Shown piece after piece: positions 1 through 7,294 of a DNA stretch of 40,322 nt. The notes under the pieces were generated by a model, which saw only the letters and a list, made by a program, of their open reading frames with translations, was not told the DNA's origin and did no database searches. Origin of the DNA: a virus. Both the position numbers and the translations under genes were made by a program. Position 1 is the first letter of the stretch; the number at the start of each line of letters is the position of its first letter. The DNA is taken from positions 1-40,322 of the IMG/VR virus record IMGVR_UViG_3300009169_000007; one strand, 5' to 3'.

Positions 1-123
1 CAATTAAAGTAACGTTAAGGTTACTGAAAGTAACGGTAAAGTACCAAAAACCTGTTAACTTAATTTTAAGGTCTTGATATCGCTCAACCCCGCGTACCGA
101 AATCGTACCGAAAAAAAAAAAAG
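1..123. repeat. Left copy of 123-bp terminal direct repeat
   Basis: The first 123 bases are identical to the last 123 (40200-40322), ending inside the long A tract. This is the signature of a circular molecule, or a circularly permuted one, cut open by an assembler. The unique genome is then 40,199 bp and the noncoding region upstream of the 39456-40082 gene continues straight into position 1. True short terminal repeats on linear phage DNA cannot be excluded from sequence alone. Confidence 0.95.
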
Positions 124-206
124 CCCTTTGTAACATCATGATATCATAAAACCCCGCGTACCGAAATCGTTACAAATCCGTACCGAAATCGTACCGAAAA
201 TGTTAC
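6..206. repeat. Iteron cluster, candidate replication origin
   Basis: An 11-bp unit, CGTACCGAAAT or CGTACCGAAAA, occurs at 93-103, 104-114, 157-167, 179-189 and 190-200, with a degenerate copy (CGTTACAAAT) at 168-177. The pairs are head to tail with one helical turn per unit. Each block follows a similar lead-in (GATATC plus an ACCCCG run). A related core lies to the left: AAAGTAACG at 6-14 and 27-35, GGTTACT at 19-25 and AAAGTACC at 38-45. An A tract at 111-122 could ease melting. Iterons beside a putative DNA-binding gene (39456-40082, across the junction) suit a plasmid-type origin with an autoregulated initiator. They could instead be operators only. Confidence 0.6.
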
Positions 207-541
207 TTTTTGGTCAGTAAGCTTTCGGAATAATTCAAAATAGATTGTAAACGCCGCCCCTTATCCTATACTTACCTCTCCGCCCCCCTCAATCGCCGGG
301 GGGCTAGGCTGGATCCGGGCAGTTAATCGGCCGTCAAAAAACGGTGATCTACTCAAAAATCCGGGCGGCCGCTTGGCTCGTCATTTTTTCGCTGCGCTCT
401 AAAATTGACGAGCACCTTTAGAGAACATCGAAAAATTCTGCAAAATTTGGGGGGTTTTAAAGGCGTGAAGATATGAATTTTGAGGAAAATGATACATCGC
501 TAAGGTCAGGTGTATTTTTTTCTCTATAAGCTTAAAAATAG
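207..541. other. Noncoding, relatively GC-rich stretch with inverted repeats
   Basis: No convincing gene is seen here. It separates the end of the virion operon from the iterons and is richer in G and C than its surroundings. An inverted repeat GCTCGTCA (376-383) and TGACGAGC (406-413), with four more A-T pairs inside after one mismatch, encloses TCGCTGCGCTC, which resembles the loops of REP-type bacterial repeats. C and G runs near 284-302 can also pair. ATCCGGGC occurs twice, near 313 and 359. An 18-codon reading frame at 473-529 has an AAAGG upstream but is too short to call. No clear terminator for the leftward operon was found. Confidence 0.5.
492..521 (+). terminator. Weak hairpin with T run (rightward)
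   Basis: ATACATC at 492-498 can pair with GGTGTAT after a 10-base loop, with one G-T wobble, and is followed directly by a run of T. This is a small rho-independent-like structure on the plus strand. Its opposite strand has only a poor U tract. It could stop rightward transcription coming from the origin region into the back of the virion operon. Confidence 0.3.
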
Positions 542-2047
542 TTAATTTTGCGATATGCTTGGTTTTGAAGCAAGGTACATAAGAACTTCGGGATTTATGC
601 CACTTTTTGATGCAAATTGCTTTACAGACATTGGCACTCTACTGGTTATATTATTACCAGTATTAATTCCTTTAGCAATAACCTCTCCTAACTTTCTCCT
701 ACCGAAAGGTGTTAGCAATGATGCTGCTGCAAATGCCCCTGGGCTTACCTGTTGCTGGTTTGCTGAATAAGCGCCAGCACCGGTTGCCCCTACTATACCA
801 CCTAATCCAATCGCTGAATTAAGGCTCTTGTTGTTCAGGTTTTGCAAGGCTTTTCCGACCTGACTTTGCATTGCATAGTCTTTGACAAGCCCTTTGTAGT
901 TGGGGTCTTGAATTTTTGATTCTAAGATTTCATTTAAAGTTTTCTTTATTTTTCCTAGAGCTGCAGCGTCAACTTCGTCCATTCCGGCACGTGCTTTTTT
1001 AATGTTTGAGTTCAAGAATGAAATGGAACGTGCTAAGTCTGTGCCGCTTACATTTTTAAGTTTATCAGATTTACCAAGCAGATTACTCTCTAAGTCTGAA
1101 AGCGCACGAGTGACCGCGGAATTTTCAGGAATGTTTTTTAATTCGTTTGGATTGAATGATTTTTTTACGTTAGCGAGAATTTCAGGAGCACTAAATGGCT
1201 CTGTGACGCTCTCTCTTAACGCTCCAATTTGTTGACCTGTTGTTTTTCGTGAAGCATCCAACATTTTTTGACGAGCCGGTGTTGTCGAAAAAAAATCTGC
1301 ATATTTGTTTTTTAAAATATACTCTGTTAAGTCTTTCTCTTGTTTTTCACGCATCTCCAGTGGCATGTTTTTTGAAATTTTATTGAGTAATCCTTTGTCA
1401 AACCCAACACTTTTTAATGCGTTGTCAGTTTTGATTTTATCAAGAGATTCTCCGATTTTCCCAATACCTTTTCCTGCTAATCCAAAGGCACCGGAAATTG
1501 CGCCACCCGTTGCGGCACCCTTTGCTTGTTGCAACGCATCACCCTCTGCGGCACCAAGTCCTGACAGTGCACCTTGGGCAACCATGGAGGGAATTGTCAC
1601 CAAACTTTTCGCGCCAATAGCGGGTAAACCTGATGCAATCTCGCCGACCATTGATGACCCAGGGTTTGACTGTTGGAGTTGCTGTTGATAAGCGCGCGAA
1701 GCATCTCGATCAACTTTATAACCCGTTTTAAATGCTTTCTTAACACCCTCAAAACCCTCACCCTGGGGTTTGGGTAACATGCCAACAGCTTGTTGCCCTG
1801 CACGCTTAACTCCGCCTAAAACTCCCTCAATCTCATCTAAAAAATTAAAGGTTGCACCGCGCGCAGCACCAATTCCTGCGGCTTCTAATTTTTTTGCAAA
1901 ACTATCATTGTTACTTTTGGGTTGTGCTGTTTGAGTTTCTGATTGTTGTAATTTTTGCATCTCATCATCAGAAATAAAATCTTTTTCCGTTGTATTCCGA
2001 TCGTTTGCTAACAGTTTGTCCATTTCGTCATCAGAAATAAAATCCAT
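542..2047 (-). CDS. Putative internal virion / ejection-type protein
   Basis: A 501-residue protein, last gene of the virion operon. I start it at the ATG at 2047, which has GGAGG eight bases upstream and overlaps the previous stop as TAATG; an upstream TTG at 2062 is also open. The N-terminus carries a tandem motif, DFISDDEMDKL then DFISDDEMQKL. A Gly/Ala-rich central stretch (roughly residues 125-200) resembles the hydrophobic regions of podovirus proteins that leave the capsid with the DNA, and a charged helical part follows. Position downstream of the portal and three similar Gln-rich proteins supports a virion role. The exact function is not recognised. Confidence 0.5.
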   Translation of the reverse strand: MDFISDDEMDKLLANDRNTTEKDFISDDEMQKLQQSETQTAQPKSNNDSFAKKLEAAGIGAARGATFNFLDEIEGVLGGVKRAGQQAVGMLPKPQGEGFEGVKKAFKTGYKVDRDASRAYQQQLQQSNPGSSMVGEIASGLPAIGAKSLVTIPSMVAQGALSGLGAAEGDALQQAKGAATGGAISGAFGLAGKGIGKIGESLDKIKTDNALKSVGFDKGLLNKISKNMPLEMREKQEKDLTEYILKNKYADFFSTTPARQKMLDASRKTTGQQIGALRESVTEPFSAPEILANVKKSFNPNELKNIPENSAVTRALSDLESNLLGKSDKLKNVSGTDLARSISFLNSNIKKARAGMDEVDAAALGKIKKTLNEILESKIQDPNYKGLVKDYAMQSQVGKALQNLNNKSLNSAIGLGGIVGATGAGAYSANQQQVSPGAFAAASLLTPFGRRKLGEVIAKGINTGNNITSRVPMSVKQFASKSGINPEVLMYLASKPSISQN

Positions 2048-3042
2048 TATTGTTTCCTCCAACCGCCTGGAACTTTTTTATATGTTATTCCATTTCTAAC
2101 TACAGTTTCTCCCCCGGCCGTAGGGGATGTTTGGGTATTTATTGAGGGTTTTGGTTCAGGGTAGTAAAATGGGGCTTTCCATTTTCTTAATGTTCCATCG
2201 TTCTCAAAAGCTGCACGTTTTGATTCTTGGTTTGCGATTCGCTTTTCCAACTCTTTAATAATCGCTTCCACTTTTTTAATATTTTCAGTTTCAGGCAGAG
2301 TTTTATCATAAGATGTTTTTAAAATTCGCTCGCCTTCATCTTTTGTAAATGCAGTCCCCAAGACAGCTTTTAAACCTGCTTGTGCTGTCTCTTGGACGTT
2401 TTGTTCCACAACACGAGAGCGTGTAGGTCTCAAGTATTCAGGTAGAGCTCCCACATTCGGTCCTGAAATCATTGGCACGTTTGAGGATGCTTCTTTTTTC
2501 AACAGATTTAAAGATTCTCTCAATTTTTCTAGACTTTTAGCTGCCTGCGCGCGACCAGTTGTTGTCCAATCGTTGTAGTCTTTTGCATAGTCTGCATCTA
2601 ATTTCTTTTGCCCCTCTGTGTAGCTTCCTTTTTCTAATTCTTGATTCAGTTTTGCACGTGTGAACATATCCATATCAGCTTGTCGTGCGGCTGAACGTTC
2701 ACTTGATAGTTTGGCATCTGCCGCACGTTGTGTTTCAAACTCTTTGTTGTAATCGAGATTAAGAGCGTCACGCGCTAACTTCGTTTTTTGTTGTTTTAAA
2801 GCTAAGTCTTGCGCTGCAGAATCGGCAATTTGCGTAAAGTCCATTGGTTTTGCTTGTTGTCCTTGAAATGAACCAGCGCTTGAAACAAGTTGCGACACAG
2901 CATTAGCCAATGTGCTGTATTGTTGCTTTTGCTTCACGTTTTCTAAGTCGTCATCAGACACTTGTGGCAACTCTTTAGCTTTGAGTTGATAATTTTCTAA
3001 AATTTTCTGATATGGATCAGACATTGGCATCATAGTTTTCAT
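2047..3042 (-). CDS. Coiled-coil internal virion-like protein
   Basis: A 331-residue, highly charged, mostly helical protein with long stretches of Lys, Glu, Gln and Ala. Near its N-terminus it has VSDDDLENV, which resembles the SDDEM motif duplicated in the next gene. It overlaps the end of the upstream gene by 26 bases and its own stop overlaps the next start. Several ATGs are possible (3042, or MSDP at 3024); GGGAG sits very close to the first. No enzymatic motif is visible. Composition and position among internal-virion-type genes suggest a protein packed in the capsid or tail, but this is inference. Confidence 0.45.
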   Translation of the reverse strand: MKTMMPMSDPYQKILENYQLKAKELPQVSDDDLENVKQKQQYSTLANAVSQLVSSAGSFQGQQAKPMDFTQIADSAAQDLALKQQKTKLARDALNLDYNKEFETQRAADAKLSSERSAARQADMDMFTRAKLNQELEKGSYTEGQKKLDADYAKDYNDWTTTGRAQAAKSLEKLRESLNLLKKEASSNVPMISGPNVGALPEYLRPTRSRVVEQNVQETAQAGLKAVLGTAFTKDEGERILKTSYDKTLPETENIKKVEAIIKELEKRIANQESKRAAFENDGTLRKWKAPFYYPEPKPSINTQTSPTAGGETVVRNGITYKKVPGGWRKQ

Positions 3043-4048
3043 AACTCCCGCCGGCTTGATAAACAGGTTGAGTGGATTTGTTTGGTTTGTATAAACTACC
3101 CAAAGTTAAGGCAGTGTTTGTCATGCCGCTATAAAGATTGGCTCTATCTCGTGCACTGTTTCTAATATCCTCAATGTTTCCTTGAATTGCGCCCGTTTGT
3201 GCTGACAATTTATTAAGTTGATTTTGATATTGTTGCTGTGCCGTTTGGTTTCTAAAATCTCTTTGCTCGTATTTTGCTTGATTGCGTAACGCCGTGTTGC
3301 GGTCTTGATTAGATTGTTGCGCTGCTAGATTTGTACGCTGTGCATCATTTAAATTTGTTGTATTGAACATGGCTTGGTTGCGGCGACTGTCAGCCATCCG
3401 TTGATTAAATGCGTTAATGATATCCGCGTTGCGACCTTGCAAATTCAAATCATTCGCTTCAATTTGACCGCCCAGGTTTGCGGAATCTTTTAATGCTTGC
3501 AAACGGTTTTGATATGCCGCGAGTGCTGCTTGTGTGCCCGCTTGCGATGCCGATTGATTCGCATTTTGTTGTGAGGAGAGAGCCTGTGCAAACGCTAAAC
3601 CGCTGCCGGGTGCAAAACCACGGCGGCTTGCATTATCTAAAATTCCAGCTTGCTGTCCTTGATTTTGAATTGCTGCGTTGCGCATGGCTTGCTCAACCAT
3701 TGCTTGACTCTGCGCGTCAGCACCTGTGTTTGACAGGTTCCGTAAACGCTGCAGCGAGTTGAGCATCGCGTCTTGGCCTTGCTCGCCAGCTATTGAACGT
3801 TGCACAATTTCGGGTGCTTTTTCTTGAATGAGCGGCAACATTTCGGGATTGAATTGACCCAAAAGTTTGAACTCTTCGGGCGTGATCGTGCTCATATCAA
3901 ATTCAGGGTTTTTAATTGCATCAGCGAGTGCTGCAATCCGTGCGCGTTCTGATGCAACGTCTTTCCGCGCATTTTCGGCGCCGAAATAATTTAATAATCC
4001 GCCGGCGAGTGCTGTGCCGCCAAGAATACCTAAAGTAATTGGTTCCAT
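3017..4048 (-). CDS. Gln/Ala/Asn-rich virion protein with N-terminal hydrophobic helix
   Basis: A 343-residue protein that begins with a glycine-rich hydrophobic helix (about residues 5-22, LGILGGTALAGGLL), then a long region dominated by Gln, Asn, Ala and Arg that should be helical. This build is common in podovirus internal head or ejection proteins encoded next to the portal and tail genes. GAGGT lies upstream of the ATG at 4048. The C-terminus turns Gly/Tyr-rich. No catalytic motif is seen, so it is assigned by composition and context only. Confidence 0.45.
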   Translation of the reverse strand: MEPITLGILGGTALAGGLLNYFGAENARKDVASERARIAALADAIKNPEFDMSTITPEEFKLLGQFNPEMLPLIQEKAPEIVQRSIAGEQGQDAMLNSLQRLRNLSNTGADAQSQAMVEQAMRNAAIQNQGQQAGILDNASRRGFAPGSGLAFAQALSSQQNANQSASQAGTQAALAAYQNRLQALKDSANLGGQIEANDLNLQGRNADIINAFNQRMADSRRNQAMFNTTNLNDAQRTNLAAQQSNQDRNTALRNQAKYEQRDFRNQTAQQQYQNQLNKLSAQTGAIQGNIEDIRNSARDRANLYSGMTNTALTLGSLYKPNKSTQPVYQAGGSYENYDANV

Positions 4049-4063
4049 TTTAATACCTCATAT

Positions 4064-5272
4064 TCAACTAAATAACTTACCAAGTACTGGTATAGGCAAT
4101 CCCCCAAGTATAGCTTGCTCTAGAAAGCTGGGTGCTTCACCAAAATTTGGGGGAGGTGCCGCGGGCACTCGCGATTGTAAGAATCGCAACAAGTCAGGGC
4201 GTGCGCTCTCTTGTAAATTGTTGAGATACTCGTCGCGATTAAACGCAACGTTTGTATCTGCTGGACTTGCAGACGGTGCGATTTGTTCTTCTCCCAGTAA
4301 GCCTGCTAGCTTATTAAATCTCGAATCTAAGAATTGAGATTGGTCAAATGTTCTTTCAGGCGACACATAAAGAGAGGGATCAATGTTTGGAACATATTGA
4401 AATGAAGACCGTTGATTTTGTCCAGGCAAATATTGCGTCAAATTATTTTGTAATGCCACATCTTTAAGCAGATTTTGAATTGTGTTTGCTTGCAATTCGG
4501 GAATTTCATTATTTAATAAATTCTGCCGTGATGTATTAAACGTATTCTGTGCATCGATTGCTTGCTGTTGTGCCGTTGTGCCGAGCTGTTGCTTTAATCC
4601 TTGGACATCACTTCTTACTGTGTTTGCAGTGTTAGCAAGATTTGATTTAGCATTTGCAAGCGCGGCATTTTCATTGTTCAAATAATTTTCACGTGTTGTA
4701 TTAAAATTATTAATATCACTTAAATTTTTATTTAAGGCTTGTCCTGCTTGCCCACTGTTGCGATACAACAGCGCATCAAGTCTTGAACCTCCGGCGGTTG
4801 TGTTGTATTGATTGCGCAATTGGTTTGAGAGACCTTGCACGCTACTTGCTGCTGCTACAGCGCTCGTATCAGGGTTAATAAATTTTGTTGATGATGTTGT
4901 TGTGTCCATGCGCTTTTGCCGCTCTTCCGGACTCAATAACGATTGCAATTTTGAGAATTGGCCATCATCTATTTTGTTCAACTCATCTTTGCCCGCGTAG
5001 GTTTTCTCGTTTTCAATACCTTTTAATTTATCTGTGTACGTTTGCGTACTTTTATCTAAATTTTGTTGAGCGTCTTTGATATTCTGATTTAATCCCGTGT
5101 CTAAGTCGCCTTGCTTTTCGTTGATGTTTGCACTCAACACATCGCTAGGGTTGCGAAATGTGGACGCGTATGGGTTTTGATTATTTTGTGCACCCGACCC
5201 GCCACCTATGGGTGCCGCTTCGTTTTTTGGGTTACTGACTAAATTATCGATTTTTCTGAAAACTATCGGCAT
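4064..5272 (-). CDS. Coiled-coil virion-like protein
   Basis: A 402-residue protein starting at an ATG preceded by AAGGATTTTAAAC. A low-complexity N-terminus with a Gly/Gly/Ser stretch is followed by about 250 residues rich in Asn, Gln, Leu and Ala that should form coiled coils, with TNN or NTTREN-like patches, then a Pro-rich C-terminal part. It is the first of four internal-virion-type genes after the portal, separated from it by a 38-base gap with a perfect palindrome. I do not recognise a specific family. Confidence 0.4.
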   Translation of the reverse strand: MPIVFRKIDNLVSNPKNEAAPIGGGSGAQNNQNPYASTFRNPSDVLSANINEKQGDLDTGLNQNIKDAQQNLDKSTQTYTDKLKGIENEKTYAGKDELNKIDDGQFSKLQSLLSPEERQKRMDTTTSSTKFINPDTSAVAAASSVQGLSNQLRNQYNTTAGGSRLDALLYRNSGQAGQALNKNLSDINNFNTTRENYLNNENAALANAKSNLANTANTVRSDVQGLKQQLGTTAQQQAIDAQNTFNTSRQNLLNNEIPELQANTIQNLLKDVALQNNLTQYLPGQNQRSSFQYVPNIDPSLYVSPERTFDQSQFLDSRFNKLAGLLGEEQIAPSASPADTNVAFNRDEYLNNLQESARPDLLRFLQSRVPAAPPPNFGEAPSFLEQAILGGLPIPVLGKLFS

Positions 5273-5290
5273 GTTTAAAATCCTTTAAAT

Positions 5291-5308
5291 TGATGTGACG
5301 TCACATCA
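5291..5308. promoter_or_regulatory. 18-bp perfect palindrome between portal and next gene
   Basis: TGATGTGACGTCACATCA is perfectly self-complementary and fills most of the 38-base gap between the portal stop and the next start. As RNA it could fold into a 7-bp hairpin with an ACGT loop, a candidate processing or stability element. As DNA it could bind a dimeric regulator. It has no U tract, so it is not a standard terminator. Confidence 0.55.
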
Positions 5309-5310
5309 CG

Positions 5311-7281
5311 TCAAAAGCTAATTTCAGGTTCTGCGGGCATTGCCGGTTTCGATTGCTGTTGACTCTCTTCAATCGCCGCAGGTTCCGGTGTCGGTTCTTG
5401 CTCAATTGGCGGCATTCCATTTTGCTGCGGCGGTTGTCCAGGTTGCATAGGTTGCTGCGGCATCATCGCTTGCTGTTGCTGACTGATAAATTGCTCGTGC
5501 TGTTCCATGTGGTTTAAAATTTCTTGAATATTCCCATTTCTGCGGAATTCCGGATTGCGCAAAATGTCTTTATGTTTCTCAATGTGCAGTGCGTGATTAT
5601 CGGTATACAACACAGGGCACGGGATGCCTTTTGAGAGATCATCATTTTCTTTTTGAATTAAAGCCGACTCATTGAGTTCTGAATTCCATAACCGCTTAGG
5701 CGGTTCACCTTCCAGCACCATAAAGTAATCGCCGATATCTTTAATTAATCCCTTGCTCAACAAAATCTCTGCTTGGTCGCGACGGCCGGCAATTGTAGCC
5801 ATCAGTGGGTTTGTAATTTCAAGCGAGACTCTTTCAAACTCTCTTAAATCTGATGCCTTAAATTCTTTTAAATAAGAAATATTGCCATCAGAAATAACTG
5901 TAAGTTGTTCTTCTGCCCCAAGCATTTTATAGAATTTCACTGCAAGCGTGATGGTCTGCTCGATGCTTGCAAAGATGGATTTTGAAAATGAACTGAAGAA
6001 TTCAATCGAATTTGCAGTCAACGTTGCAATGGCATTTCCCGCTGTCACACCAGGCGGCGGTGTACCCCGCAGCGCACTGTTGATGTTTGCAAGTGTGCCT
6101 AAGTTATCAATGTAAATTTTAATACCGTCCATAATTTCAGGAGCCGAGCGCGTGAGTTGCAAGGGTTCAGGCTTTCCGCCGCCATCATTGCCTTGAGGGG
6201 TGTAGTCAATCCAACGCATCCCATAAATTTCTGTGATATCAATATTAGAGCCTCTCGGATTTAATACAGATTGCACACCAAATGCAGATTGATTCGTTGC
6301 CATTGTGCTAAAATTGATATCAAGCATTTCTTGCAACGGTGCGAGGTTTGAGAATTGTGGATAGCCCAACAAAAAGTCATCTAATTTTTCAGGCATGCAC
6401 GGAATCACCGGCAAACATTCGTAAATGTTTGCGCCGTCATACAACACGCATTTCTCGCTGCACATGATGATCATGCGACCCTGCGGAACTGCAGGGGTTG
6501 GCTTATGATAATAATAATAGACAAGGATCAAATCATCAGTGCGTGTCAGTGTGTCATCAAATGATGCAATGGTTGTCGTAAACCCGTTTAAAATTCGGTT
6601 GAAATTCGGAATTTTTCTAAGCTCATCTTCCATCTCTGGATGTTGCGCAATGAGATCCCAACGGTTCATGCGTTTGGCGACTGTAACACAATGTAAATTA
6701 TTCCAATCTTCTTCGTTCCAGTCGTAGTAGACATACTTTGCACTTGCGACTTGTATATTCACATCACCACTCATCACTGGCGCACTGGGCATCCCATCAG
6801 GCATTCCCTCACTCATGCCATTATCAACACGTCTTCCTGCTTCTGAATCCCAAGTCACGTGCCAAAAACATTGACCGTGCAAATATGTAAGCTCTGCGAG
6901 CCTGTCGATTTTCTCATCAAGTGATTGGTCTTTGACAATTTGATTTGCCAGGGACTCTGCAATCTGTCCGTTGCCAAATGCTGTGTAATCACGCGAGCGC
7001 ATTTTTGCTGCAAATTGCAGCTTCTGTTTTGTAATGATAGAGATCATTTGTCTGACAAGTGATCGAGCTTGCGGCACACTCATACCAATGAGCTCGCCTT
7101 GTTCTCCCGTGAAGTTTAAAATATCAATCAAACTGTTCCGGTAATAAACTTCCGAGTTGCGATTCCACACATTGGCAATCCCAACACTTGAGAACATTTT
7201 TTGCTGTTGAAATCTGACAATCTCCATCACTTTTTGCGATGCTTTTTCGATCGTGTCACTTGCGTAGTAAATTCTATCCAA
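5311..7281 (-). CDS. Portal (head-tail connector) protein
   Basis: A 656-residue protein whose size, N-terminal helical domain, central mixed region and Gln/Pro-rich tail fit podovirus portal proteins, the dodecameric ring through which DNA is packaged and ejected. The region VPQARSLVRQMISI followed by a DQSLDEKIDRLAELTYLHG helix is typical of portals. The start is a TTG at 7281 with AGGAG six bases upstream; no ATG is better placed. The last 60 residues are almost all Gln, Pro, Met and Glu. Unlike most tailed phages, the terminase is not adjacent but about 23 kb away on the other strand. Confidence 0.8.
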   Translation of the reverse strand: MDRIYYASDTIEKASQKVMEIVRFQQQKMFSSVGIANVWNRNSEVYYRNSLIDILNFTGEQGELIGMSVPQARSLVRQMISIITKQKLQFAAKMRSRDYTAFGNGQIAESLANQIVKDQSLDEKIDRLAELTYLHGQCFWHVTWDSEAGRRVDNGMSEGMPDGMPSAPVMSGDVNIQVASAKYVYYDWNEEDWNNLHCVTVAKRMNRWDLIAQHPEMEDELRKIPNFNRILNGFTTTIASFDDTLTRTDDLILVYYYYHKPTPAVPQGRMIIMCSEKCVLYDGANIYECLPVIPCMPEKLDDFLLGYPQFSNLAPLQEMLDINFSTMATNQSAFGVQSVLNPRGSNIDITEIYGMRWIDYTPQGNDGGGKPEPLQLTRSAPEIMDGIKIYIDNLGTLANINSALRGTPPPGVTAGNAIATLTANSIEFFSSFSKSIFASIEQTITLAVKFYKMLGAEEQLTVISDGNISYLKEFKASDLREFERVSLEITNPLMATIAGRRDQAEILLSKGLIKDIGDYFMVLEGEPPKRLWNSELNESALIQKENDDLSKGIPCPVLYTDNHALHIEKHKDILRNPEFRRNGNIQEILNHMEQHEQFISQQQQAMMPQQPMQPGQPPQQNGMPPIEQEPTPEPAAIEESQQQSKPAMPAEPEISF

Positions 7282-7294
7282 GAGGCACTCCTTT

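Noticed and set aside
376-413. Terminator of the virion operon
   Set aside because: The hairpin is good but no T run follows on the minus strand.
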